Assembly: GCA_015039365.1 (NCBI GenBank)
Contig: WION01000037.1
Location: 186,001 to 250,000 of the forward strand
DNA: 64,000 bases
Direction: 5' to 3'
DNA from: Amanita rubescens
Taxonomy: Eukaryota; Basidiomycota; Agaricomycetes; Agaricales; Amanitaceae
Part shown: positions 36,245 to 46,635 of the stretch, one piece after another
Layout of the letters: each line of letters begins with the position of its first letter
How positions within the stretch are numbered: position 1 is the first letter of the stretch
Made by a program: the position numbers and the translations under genes
Notes under the pieces: generated by a model
The model's input: the letters and a program-made list of their open reading frames with translations, nothing else
Told to the model about the DNA's origin: nothing
The model's database searches: none

Positions 36245-37978
36245 ATGCAGAATGGAAACGACACCACCGACACCGTTCAGCGCTTTCCCTGGTCCGAATT
36301 CTATGCCGGAGACACCACCGACACCCGATTCACCACTTCCACTGAACCCCATCGACCTCGACTCGTTCTCCATACCACCGACACCGATGAAGAAGACATT
36401 GACCCGAACGACTTCGTTGATGTTCCCCACAGATCTCCCGATCAAACCTCGTCTCAGACGATCCCGATCACTCCCACCGAAACCCAGGAAACCCACCACG
36501 GAACATCGGAAACTCTGGCTGTACCTGGACGAATTACGGAAGATCGCAATAGCCGACCGATCCCACCTAGAAACGCTGAAGACATTAGCGTTACCTTACA
36601 TAGAGAGACGGTACTTGCCGGTCACACTTCGACTCAACCTCATAACGAACCTATTCGAGGCAACGACCAGAGTCACGGTACAGATGGGACTAACCGCGAT
36701 ATGGCTGGCCCCATCATACGAACCACCCCCGATCTCTATCTCAGTTATCACGGAATTACTACTTACACCAAGGTTAGAGACCGCGTCACTCTAATCTGTA
36801 ACGCCGCTAGATTACAGGTCAACATCTTTGACCAAGAAAGGATAGCTCGAGTCTGGCGACTTCTCATGGATTTCCGAACCGCCACTACCCTTGCCGGTCA
36901 AGCCCGAGATCAGTACAACTATCACTGTGCCGATTTAATCGAAACGTTTGTAAACGTTACGTCACTATACTGGGAAGACATTCATCCGAAAGGAGGAAAC
37001 CTAGATCAATTGGCGATAGATCTATTACGACGACTTCTCACAGCTGACATCGAACGTTACATCATCCTTGCTATAGAGAGCATTGACGATCAAAGGTTTG
37101 GACTAAAAATACAGCCTCATGATCAGAATAACCGCATCGCTGTCAACCATTGGTTTCGCGCTACCGAAGCTACACCCGACAGACACCGAGCAACTAGATG
37201 CATTATGGAGACAGATCGTAAATCAAGAGAAATCTGGTGCCTCACCGGAAAGATCCGAGACCTCTTGTCCAGTATCCAAGGAGACACGGAATGGACCACG
37301 GCCGAATTCGCAGATGGAGTTCCCTTGCATCAACTCACTAGCAACCACATTGCGCAGATCAATAATGCGATCAGCGATCTCGATCTTCATCGCCGAATCC
37401 GTACAACAAGCGATCTCACTGAGGAAGAACCGAAACGAGATAAGAAGGCTCCTCCTCCTCCTCGATCCGCATCACCCCCAACCACCACCGTTATTCGCCA
37501 CGGAGTCTGGAATATTCCTGTCCCCACTACTCGACGATACGACACTCCGCCTGCTCGACGACCTACGACCCGCAGTATGACCAATGCCGCCAACCAACGT
37601 CCTCACCGTTACAACCGCTGCATCCACTGCCGAGGTAAACATGCCTCTGAGGATCATCATCTTGCTACTGCAATTCCTCCTATGTCTACTCTACCTCCAC
37701 GCGCTCCCACGTGCCGACGCGATCCGACGCCCGGTCCTTCCACTAAGAAGAAAGGACGTTCTCGAACTACCACAGATGCCGCCGATACCCCCGCTTCCAC
37801 TAGCCGCCGCCCTCATCAGCCGAAGAAGAAGGGAAAAAAGAAGGCACACCACGCGTCACAGTGTCAGGCATGCGTCAATGGACGACAATGCGACGGGGCA
37901 GACGACGACGCCTGCTACGACTACGGCACTTACGGCTACGACTACGGAGACGATGCGACCCACAACATGAACACTTAG
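36245..37978 (+). CDS. Element 2 third ORF: CCHH-knuckle protein
   Basis: 577 codons between pol and the 3' LTR. Helical central region, Pro-rich stretch, CIHCRGKHASEDHH (C-x2-C-x3-H-x4-H-H, same spacing as element 1), a Lys-rich segment, and a short Cys-rich tail (CQACVNGRQCDG) followed by Tyr/Gly/Asp repeats. A second frame, 36252-36794, is open for 180 codons over its N-terminal third and looks at least as protein-like, so the real N-terminus may use that frame with a shift near 36790. No transmembrane helix is visible. The function is unknown. Confidence 0.6.
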   Translation: MQNGNDTTDTVQRFPWSEFYAGDTTDTRFTTSTEPHRPRLVLHTTDTDEEDIDPNDFVDVPHRSPDQTSSQTIPITPTETQETHHGTSETLAVPGRITEDRNSRPIPPRNAEDISVTLHRETVLAGHTSTQPHNEPIRGNDQSHGTDGTNRDMAGPIIRTTPDLYLSYHGITTYTKVRDRVTLICNAARLQVNIFDQERIARVWRLLMDFRTATTLAGQARDQYNYHCADLIETFVNVTSLYWEDIHPKGGNLDQLAIDLLRRLLTADIERYIILAIESIDDQRFGLKIQPHDQNNRIAVNHWFRATEATPDRHRATRCIMETDRKSREIWCLTGKIRDLLSSIQGDTEWTTAEFADGVPLHQLTSNHIAQINNAISDLDLHRRIRTTSDLTEEEPKRDKKAPPPPRSASPPTTTVIRHGVWNIPVPTTRRYDTPPARRPTTRSMTNAANQRPHRYNRCIHCRGKHASEDHHLATAIPPMSTLPPRAPTCRRDPTPGPSTKKKGRSRTTTDAADTPASTSRRPHQPKKKGKKKAHHASQCQACVNGRQCDGADDDACYDYGTYGYDYGDDATHNMNT

Positions 37979-38005
37979 ACGGTTTGTTGTTGCGGTCAAC
38001 AACGT

Positions 38006-38014
38006 AGGGGAGAG
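38006..38014 (+). other. Element 2 polypurine tract
   Basis: AGGGGAGAG four bases before the 3' LTR. Confidence 0.7.
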
Positions 38015-38018
38015 CTAG

Positions 38019-38469
38019 TGTTACAACACGGTACGGACTCCCGCATTATGCTTACATGATACATCGGACATGTTTATTTTCTTTATGCACACCTTACTCG
38101 TCGTTCCCCTTATGCTCGATTCATACGGACTACTCGTTTCTTTTTATATACCATCCTTGTTCCACATATGACGCCGTCCTTATACTTACTTCCGTACTTA
38201 TCATTATTCACTAATTAGTACGTCTCCTTGTACTTGCTAGTATAAGTACCGCTTGTATTCTAGAGTCGAACCCTAAGTTCGACTTAGCTGTTTATTGTCG
38301 TCTGGCAATATAACCGTACTCTTTAACTCATCTACCACAATCGTCCTCAGATCCTAAGTCAACGCCTTGACTTAGTATTGAACTTATAATCTTAACGTTT
38401 GACTTAAGACTTGTAATCGTGACTAGAGTTGCCGCTGCAACTTAAGTTGAGATTAACGAGTTCGTAACA
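38019..38469 (+). repeat. Element 2 3' LTR
   Basis: 451 bp copy of 30345-30795 with one substitution noticed. Confidence 0.95.
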
Positions 38470-38512
38470 CAAGTCAATTGGTGATTGAAGTAGAGTTCTC
38501 AATGATACCCGT

Positions 38513-38909
38513 TGTAACGAGCCGATTCCGGCTACGTTGGAACCGATCTCCGAAACCTTCCGAAGCTCCCCGAAGCACTCCGAGCCTATGCTCGACCCCG
38601 GAGGATGATCGTTTGTGTTCGGACGCATGCACAGGCCTCGGACTTGGTGCAGGAATTGTCACATGGTCACCTCGTGCTTCCGTAGTATATATACCATTGT
38701 GTACGTAGTTGTAGTTAGCGAATTATCACCCCAGCTTTGTTCTGAGTTCGATTCCTTCTGTTCCCTTCGTTCCTCGGTGCTTCAGACACCTTCCACTCAT
38801 TCACCTTCGTCTTCGGCACTCTCTCTGCACCCGAGACTCCCTTCGGACTGATCTCCATAGCCCCTTTGGCCGAACGCACTTCCGCATCGGCCTTCTTCTG
38901 ATCGTTTCA
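38513..38909 (+). mobile_element. Solo LTR, third family, younger copy
   Basis: 397 bp matching 18833-19230 but retaining most CpGs. TGTAACGAGCC start, TTTCA end, flanked by CCGT on both sides (4 bp). Confidence 0.75.
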
Positions 38910-40739
38910 CCGTCAATAACAAACATTTGATGAGGGACTCCCATGAACAACAGCCTAGGTTTCAAGAATTGCACAGGTATCTTGCACCTGCTTCAGAATA
39001 TCGAGCAGGACAGATATCTAAACAAAGGGCACTCAATCAAGAACTATGAAATCTATCATAATAAACTTACACTTCAGAACATGCTAAGCATAGCCTATCA
39101 CATCTGACCATCATGCTTTAAACAACACTTGACTTGGTGATGTGGGCCATCACTTCGTGTGGCATGTCTGAGGCCCATTCAACTATATTTTATTGATATA
39201 ATAAAGTACATCAGAAAAAACCATGTGAGAGACTCGTGGGCAAGAGAGAAGGACCAGGGCTGAAGAGGGGCTCTTATCCATGCAAATAGGCAAGCAGCAG
39301 CACTGGGATTCACCCAGCAATTGAAGCTAAGGTAAAGGTATCACTTTTACCACTTTTACCTCCTTTTATGACCATAAAAATTGGAAATTGAAGTCTGCAA
39401 AATGTCACAAAAGCAGAAAAAGCCATGGCCCCCCTATTTTTGTCCTTTTTTAGGTGTCTAGAATAGGCTAAATTGTGCAGAACTGCACAAAAAAAATTGC
39501 AAAAGTACTCAAAAGTTGCAAAATTCACAAAAGGGTGCAAAATGAACTGCACATTTTCCTGATGCATGCAGAGTGTTGGTTTTGCACAAGTTGATGTGGA
39601 ATACTACTTGATCATGTTTGCCAAGTTGCAAGTTGGCATTTACCAATGCAGAAGTAAAACAAAGACAGCAATCTCAGCTCCTCAAAAATTGAGATTCTAT
39701 ATATTACAAGCTAGAAATTTTCATTATAATTTGACATAGCTATATGTGATTTTTTTAGAGAATGAGATACACATTGCATCATATACAATGAATATTATAC
39801 ATCAGTTTGTTTTTTTAGAAGGCTTCGGCCATTATTGGCAACTTAAAGTGTTACAAAAAAACTCAACACTAAAAAAACCAATTCCTCCTTTCAGTTGGCC
39901 TCAGAATTAGGCCCAGGAAGGTCATCACCAACAACATCACCAGCATCTGTTATCTCTTCATGAAGGATGTCCACCAGCACTTCCTGGAGTCAGGAGTTGA
40001 GATGGCACCCCCTACTCCTCCCTGTTCACTTGTTATCTTGAACATTGACTTGGATTCATCACTGGCCAGTGGCCATTATGGTGCATAACCATACCCATGT
40101 CTCCACACTTGCCCGTCCAGACCTGGCAGCCAATGATAATGCAGGCCCAACAGCTTTGACCACATGCATTTAATCCATCCACCCCTTCTCATTGACTCTC
40201 ACCATAGCACACTTGATACTTTTCATGCCATACACTTCCAAGGAACCCACAACTAACTCTTGTCAGGTTTATCACCAGAGAAGTTGTCTTCTCCCTCCTT
40301 GTCACTCCCATCATTGTCCACCACAAACTCAAACAAATCATGGTAACAATGACTTAAAAACACAAGGATGTCCTGCTTGGGTTGCGGGATGATTTAGGTC
40401 CAACATCACTCAGTGTTTAAAGGGGGTGAACAGATCCTGGTCGATATCATCCTTGATTCCGGAGGTAACATCCTGTTCTTCATCCAAATCAAGTCCCAGT
40501 CATTCAGCATCCATCAGCTCATCCTTCTCTGCATCCAATCCTCAATGCTGACATAGTATCTGGAACCAGGAATGACATCCTCTGGCTCATCACATGCTCC
40601 AAATAGCCTTCTTCACTACAATCACTTCTCTGCATGAATGGCTTGCCATCCTTGACCCTCTGATGGGTGATAGTAAGAATGCTGGTCTCAGTTCTGGTGA
40701 TAGCAGTGGTAGCAGCACTGCTTGTATAAGAATCAGAGA
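38910..40739. other. CpG-poor decayed region without supported genes
   Basis: No gene structure. Short frames near 39310-39567 and 40192-40392 are not protein-like. Poly-T runs and C-to-T-type composition resemble the 14-21 kb island. Confidence 0.5.
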
Positions 40740-40915
40740 AGGGTTGAAAGTAAGATGAGGATGCAACCGGAAGAGATTATGAGGATTGGTGATCAAATCA
40801 TGAAAGTTAAAAGGACAGGATTGAGACACGGGGTTGAAAGTAAGCAACCGGAAGAGATTATGAGGATTGGTGATCAAATCGTGAAAGTTAAAAGGACAGG
40901 ATTGAGACGCAGGGT
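40740..40915. repeat. Two-copy tandem repeat of about 80 bp
   Basis: CAACCGGAAGAGATTATGAG and the following ATTGGTGATCAAATC..GAAAGTTAAAAGG occur twice in a row. A short plus-strand frame (40722-41006) and a longer minus-strand open frame cross it; neither is supported as a gene. Confidence 0.85.
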
Positions 40916-41294
40916 TGATGTCGAAGATGTCAAAGACGTCGAAGGAATTGAGATGGATGCATCCGAAGTGGACGAAAAAATCAGGAAGCGCGCTGGACGT
41001 GGATAGCAGCATTCCAATGCCACCATCCTGAGTCGTTATGGGAACGGTGAAAGATGGTGACGATAAGACTGATGAAGTTGTTGCCGCGGCCGCCGTGGCA
41101 GTCGCAGTCCAGGCGGGGTATAGCCTCCAATAATCGAAAGACGATGTCGATGTCGGTAGGCTAGTTTGAACAAATGGTTGAAGAGGCCCATCACCTAATT
41201 GGCGAGGCTCGCATATGTAACAGTTATGTTGACCGCAGCGGTACCCATCGTGGTAATAAATAGCAGGATAAGATGTCAGTTAAGTTCGTTTTAC

Positions 41295-41746
41295 TTAATA
41301 TCGTTTTGGCAGTGGATTACAAGGATGCAGATGATGGATATGGATTGAGTTGGTATGGGTATGGGTATAGTTGGGTATAATAATGTCGTTGTTAGAGGCT
41401 GACGAGTGCGAAAAGCATCTGATTCGGCTGCGTATGTATTGAAGCGTTAGTGTGTAACCTGGCGAGGCAACAATTTGGTTCACCACGCTAAAAGCACTGA
41501 GGTCATCCATAGCTGAGTCAAAGGCGAGTCCTGCAGCAATAGAAATAGAGCACCGTAGGATGGAGAGCATAAAGTGGCTGTCACTCCGGAACGTCGGGGG
41601 GAATTACCCACTCCTAGCGAAAGCTTCAGACGAGCGAGAAGCAAAAGTCCGCCGAGGAAATGAAGCGGTTGAAACTTGACGGAGGCTCTGGAACAAACGG
41701 TTGCGGCGGGGAAAGCGTTTGCTACTCTGAGAATTCTAGATGTCAT
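41295..41746 (-). CDS. Possible small two-exon protein
   Basis: Exons 41746-41608 and 41530-41295 join in frame (GTAATT...CTGCAG) to 124 residues. The start MTSRILRVANAFPAATVCSR is a plausible mitochondrial presequence, followed by a short hydrophobic stretch (GGLLLLARL) and LAFDSAMDDLSAFSVVNQIV. The last 50 residues look like non-coding sequence, so the true end may be different. It is divergent from VPS27, 121 bp from its start codon. Not recognised. Confidence 0.3.
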
Positions 41747-41867
41747 GATCTAACTTGATATGGCCAGAGGGTTGACGATCTTGCCAGTCACGGTGCGCGG
41801 TGACAAAGCTGTTGCTTAGTCAGCCCCTACTTCAGGTTTCTCCGCTCATTGAGTCAATAACTGTACC

Positions 41868-44214
41868 ATGTCAATCCTTGGCTCTTGGTTATGGGGCACT
41901 TCACAACTTGACTATGCCATAGGTGAGTACCAAGCAGCATGGATACACTCAGTGCTTACATTATCATCAGACAAGGCTACTTCAGACTTGCTGCCATCCG
42001 GTTCTGAGGACATCGCCCTAAATCTCGAAATATGCGACCAAATACGGTCCAAGTCAGTCTCCGCCAAAGAAGCTATGCGTGCGCTCAAACGCAGGTTGAA
42101 CCACTCGAATCCCAATGTCCAGCTGTTAGCACTTAGCGTATGTTGTCGTCGACACTGCCTAGATCGGGGTCTGACCCTTGCACCAGCTGACTGACATATG
42201 CGTCAAGAACGGCGGTGACCAATTCTTGAATGAGATAGCCTCCCGGGAGTTCATGGACAACCTCGTCTCAATTTTAAACATCCAGAATCTCAATTCTGAA
42301 GTCAAGGCTACGATACTAAGGCACATCCAGAATTGGGGTGTCGCCTTTGAAGGGAAGCCAAGCCTAAGCTATTCCGTTCAAGTTTACAAGAATCTACAGC
42401 AAGAAAGTACGTCCACACTGTTTCGAACGCCTGCAATGGTTAACATTGAGATTCATAGATTGGAAGTTTCCCCCGAAGGATCCCTCCATCTCTAGCTCTG
42501 CGATGGTAGATACGCAGACTGCTCCTGAATGGATGGACTCAGACATATGTCTCCGATGTCGGACGCCATTTACGTTTACCAATAGAAAGCATCATTGTCG
42601 AAACTGTGGACAAGTCTTTGATCAACAGTGCTCTTCTAAGACGATGGCTCTACCTCATTTTGGTATTACACAAGAGGTCCGTGTTTGCGAAGGTTGTTAT
42701 TCAAAGCTGACGAAGAAGGCGTTGAAAGCGTGAGTAGTCCATGCCCTTGAAGTCCATGCTACCTCATGCGATATTAGTGACCGTACCCATAAGCATACTG
42801 ATTCTCGGACCCGCACCGCAAAGAACCTTGAAGATGATGAACTACAGCGTGCCATAAGACTATCCCTTCAGGAGGTGGGCGCATCTGGAGGTTATGGACG
42901 TCCCGGCTACGTCCCTGCCGTACCGTCCCCTTCACATTGGGGTTATTCGGAGCCTCCAATAGTTGATCGCTCTTCTTATTCGATGACGGCAGACGAGGAT
43001 GATCCAGACCTCAAAGCCGCCATCGATGCCAGTCTACGAGAGGCTAATGCACCCAGGCCCAGCGCGCCTACTCCTCGTCCCGAAGACGACTCCTACTCCT
43101 ATACTTATACGCGCTCGTCTTCTACTCCCACACCCTCTCAGCCACCGTTACCCAAGTTACCCAACTACGAGCTCGAACCTCTGGAATCGGATGCCATCCT
43201 AACCTTCAATCAGACAGTAGAGCAACTCGAAGCCCAAGGTGGACGGGACATCTCGCGATATCCAGGTATGAACGAACTTTACGATAAGGCGAATGGGCTC
43301 CGACCTAAGATGGCCCTCTGTCTTGATGATACTGGTCGGAAAGAACGTGAGTCCATGTCACCCTTTTCTTGAACCATCAAACTTAAATTCGCGAAGAAAT
43401 GCTAGCAGATATGCACGAGAAACTGTCGCAAGCAGTGAAATTATACGACCAGCTACTGACGGAGCAGGTGATGCATCCACGCTGGCGTTCTCAACCTATG
43501 AATGCGTATCATACTCCAACCCCAGCCATGAATGGCGTCGCTCTACAGCCTCAATGGACAGGAAGCACTCAAGTTCATGTATCAGCAGAAGCCCCTCAGG
43601 CAACATGGCATCCGGCTCAACAGTCTCAACAGCAGCCCTCGTACTCTCCAGCCATGTCTGTCAAATCTCCCCTGCCCGTAACTAGCCCACTGCAACAGCC
43701 GTACCCTGAAGCCACGCCATATCAATATGCTGGACCGACTCCGACCCCGAATCAGCCTGTCAGTGCCCACCAACAAGTACCAATGCAGCACCATTCTACG
43801 TCTGGGCCCATCGCAGCCTCCGTGAGATCACCACCACCATCCGCAGTTGGACCCTATGACCTGACTGCGCCTATCAACTCGCCTTTCTCGTCGCATCTAT
43901 CTCGGGCTCATACAGTCTCGTCAACATATAGTCCTGTTTCCACTTCCACGCAACATTCGCGTAGTAATACAATTTCACATACTGTTGGCCGTGCACAAAT
44001 CCAGCAGCAACAGCACTTCCGGAACCAGTCTGTGCCTCAACATCCTCACATCACTTCTCCATCGGCTCCAGCCGCACCTGTAGCACCTGCGCTACCCCAT
44101 TTCCCCTCGGCGCCGACAGCTTTGCCTCAAACGCTCCCAACATATAGTTCGTCGATACCTGCGAGTGTTGCCCAGAGGGAGGAACGGAAGGAATCATTAT
44201 TAATTGAGTTGTAA
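41868..44214 (+). CDS. VPS27: Vps27-type ESCRT-0 subunit (VHS-FYVE-UIM)
   Basis: Endosomal ESCRT-0 component that binds PI3P and ubiquitinated cargo to start multivesicular-body sorting. Exons 41868-41922, 41971-42137, 42187-42406, 42459-42729, 42778-43346 and 43397-44214 join to 699 residues. Order: VHS domain (about 1-145, with [10 protein letters not shown] and ILRHIQNW); FYVE zinc finger with [12 protein letters not shown] and CEGCYSKL; ubiquitin-interacting motifs [14 protein letters not shown] and [15 protein letters not shown]; and a helical core ([14 protein letters not shown]...[16 protein letters not shown]) for Hse1 pairing. A Pro/Gln-rich tail ends in a clathrin-box-like SLLIEL. 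The 3' end converges on the BCP1 gene. Confidence 0.96.
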
Positions 44215-44373
44215 TTTCGTAATCAATAGGACGTCCACCAGCTTTCGCTTGATGACTTAATACAAGATGTACATTTTCAAAAATCCGGTTTCCTTGAGTG
44301 AACGATTTCCCTTGTAATCTCAAATTGTTACCCTGCACGAGCCTCGCTATATATATATATATATCTATAATTC

Positions 44374-45456
44374 TCAAGTCGCTTTATAGACGTCTGACAT
44401 CCTCGCCACAAGCTCCTCCAACTTGTCTGCCCTCGCCAACATTAGCCGACCCCTAGTATCAAGCCCAAAAGCGTCCCTTTCTCTAGGCTCTTCCGGCGCC
44501 TTATCAAACACGTAATCCATGGCGCATTCAGCTGCCTGCATAATCAAAAGATCTTCCGGGTGAAACGGATAAATCCCATCTTCCGGCCGCCTCTTCAACA
44601 AATCATACTCGTCCCCGACCTCAAACTCTGGGCCCGCCTTGACCTTTTTCGATTTTTTATACTTGACATTGGTTTGCCGGGTAGGCGCCGAATTGGCCAA
44701 CGCCGACTCTTCCCCGTCCGAAAGATGGTATGTTCGGGAAAGGAAGAGGAGATGGGAAAATTTATACGGTTTGCCCTGTTTCACCGTAAGTAAGGATAGA
44801 CACGTGGAGATAAGTGCGTGAAAGACGGACGGCGCTTAGAGCGTTACGCAGCTCGTCAAGAAGCATTTTGTACATGGGAGGGATAATTTGGACAGGCATA
44901 TTGACGAGACGTTCGCAAATGATGAGGCCTACGTGATTTTCAGCTGTGGAGAAGATGGTCTGAAGAGCTGAGTGCATGGCTGGTTGCGCCTGTGCGGATT
45001 TTGAGAGGAAATAGGCAGCCAGGGATCTAATGGCAGGGCGCTCCTACAAGTGACCATTGTAAGTATTCATGTAAAGTGGATGACTTTAGGCGTCAACAGT
45101 CAGCGACACATACGTGGTGCTCGTGCATGTTAATCACGGTAAGGATAGCGTACGGGTCACTCTCCGTTCCGTCCGTCTTGATCGTTGTACCAAGAGGTTG
45201 GGATAATATCAGCTCCGTCAAGTCATTCAGATCGAATGCTTCTGCATCACGATGGAATAATTGAACAAGCAGCCGTTTTGTCGCTTGAAAATCGACACTT
45301 GGATTCAGGTCATAAAAATCAAAATCTATGTTGATATGGCTCTACTAAGTTAACCAGTCAATCCAGGTGTTTTATTTCTTAACATGGACGTACGACATCT
45401 GAGGACCCGTCCTCACTGCCCGACTCGGCATGAGCGTCTTGTTTTCGTTTGGACAT
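44374..45456 (-). CDS. BCP1: BCP1/BCCIP-family protein
   Basis: Nuclear protein family; yeast Bcp1 is a chaperone of ribosomal protein Rpl23 and is needed for nuclear export of the kinase Mss4. Exons 45456-45394, 45341-45114, 45043-44831 and 44775-44374 join to 301 residues, near the yeast length. Family hallmarks are [40 protein letters not shown] and [20 protein letters not shown]. The C-terminal half has [16 protein letters not shown] and the [13 protein letters not shown] region. The third intron uses GTCCGT, an unusual donor, but it is required to keep the frame. The gene converges on VPS27 with 159 bp between stops. Confidence 0.92.
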
Positions 45457-45624
45457 TTGGCAGACAGAATTTGAGGATTTGATTATATAATTCTAAGTTT
45501 GGGGTGACCAAACAATAGATGTATTTATATCCAGTCATGTGCTTTTCCCCTTTCATTATCCAACCACCACGCTACACACGCTGCCGTCTCTCAGAAGTAC
45601 ATCGCCTAGACAACCATTACATAA

Positions 45625-46128
45625 ATGGAAGGATTAAACGTTCAAGATCAAATACGCGCGCTTCAAAGTGAGATTGCGAACCTTAGAGTAAGTGTATTTC
45701 AGAATCAAAAAAAATCACTGAATAACTTTTGCTTTAATAACAAAGCTTAACATGGTCGGGCATCACCAACTGATTCAAAACAAAGTTGACCAGCTTCAAA
45801 ACGAAATTGACGAGGTAAGTCACATTTTGCAACCGAATGGCGAACCCATCCTATGTAATATATATAGATGAAACCAATCGTCGTTCGCCTGTATCGGCGA
45901 ATGATTGTAAATGATGCGCGTCAAGATTTACGGGAAGAACAAATATATCAGCCGGTTTCAGGGCAGCTGGGACTCGCTCTTATGCCGGATCCAACAGACC
46001 GGGACGCGAAGGACCTATCCGTTCTAGCCCTAAAGATGATCCTAGAACGAAAGGATGAAGTTCGGTCTCGAGGTAACGACGAAGCGCACCCCGGCACAGA
46101 AGGCAGCGTCTTTCATATCCAATGTTGA
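45625..46128 (+). CDS. Small coiled-coil protein, unknown
   Basis: Exons 45625-45687, 45746-45814 and 45868-46128 join in frame to 130 residues. The first two exons form a short coiled coil (IRALQSEIANLR and VDQLQNEIDEMK). The rest is basic and helical with ALMPDPTDRDAKDLSVLALK. It is divergent from BCP1, 168 bp between start codons. The family is not recognised. Confidence 0.5.
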
Positions 46129-46354
46129 TAATCTGTCTGACGAGGTCCGGCGTTGCCTGGGCTTCATCTACGAATATGCATACGGCAGTCCCCCGACCAT
46201 TCCTGGAGGATCAATGCCTTGACTTCGTATGGCACGGCGGCTACGCAATTGATATCAACCTGACATTTTAGCCTATACCCAACACATTCTCTCAAGCATG
46301 GCACATACTATACACATACTATATACATATATATTCCATGTTGTAATTGATTTG

Positions 46355-46612
46355 TACTTATATTCAGGACAAGGGTCGCAATACAAACTAATAACTGAGG
46401 GCTATTTGGCATGATTTACTGTCACGCTGTTCTTGTCCAAGTGCTTGGTCTGTGTATGATATATGAACACTCACTGACGTCGGGACATCCTCAGCAACAA
46501 CTAGAACCTAAGACATAAGCAATTTGGTTGTTGTTCTAACATTTCCTTCTGCTCTTTTTGCTCCAATTCAATTCAGCATATATTCAGGACAAGGGTCGTA
46601 ATACAGGTATCA
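46355..46612. repeat. ~38 bp direct repeat pair
   Basis: ATATTCAGGACAAGGGTCG followed by (C/T)AATACA occurs at about 46362-46390 and again at about 46579-46607, in the spacer between the small coiled-coil gene and the next minus-strand gene. Nothing else is seen in 46129-46635. Confidence 0.8.
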
Positions 46613-46635
46613 TAGGCAATAACTAGTCTCTGGCA

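Larger units (their letters stand above)
30345..38469 (+). mobile_element. Element 2: near-complete chromodomain Ty3/gypsy retrotransposon
   Basis: 8125 bp with 451 bp LTRs (30345-30795 and 38019-38469), TGTTAC...GTAACA. It is flanked by the 5 bp duplication CAAGT (30340-30344 and 38470-38474). The LTRs differ at one noticed base (ACGTCGG/ACATCGG). Same gene order as element 1 but clearly diverged in sequence, so it is a different family of the same lineage. Gag and Pol frames are uninterrupted, so this copy may be competent. It lies 58 bp beyond the target duplication of element 1. Confidence 0.96.

Noticed and set aside
40590..41260. Long minus-strand open frame with Cys-rich start
   Set aside because: No start codon, crosses a tandem repeat, composition is not protein-like toward the end; kept only as a possible relic.
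44343..44366. AT dinucleotide run as a regulatory element
   Set aside because: A simple TA microsatellite in the VPS27-BCP1 convergent spacer; nothing suggests function.
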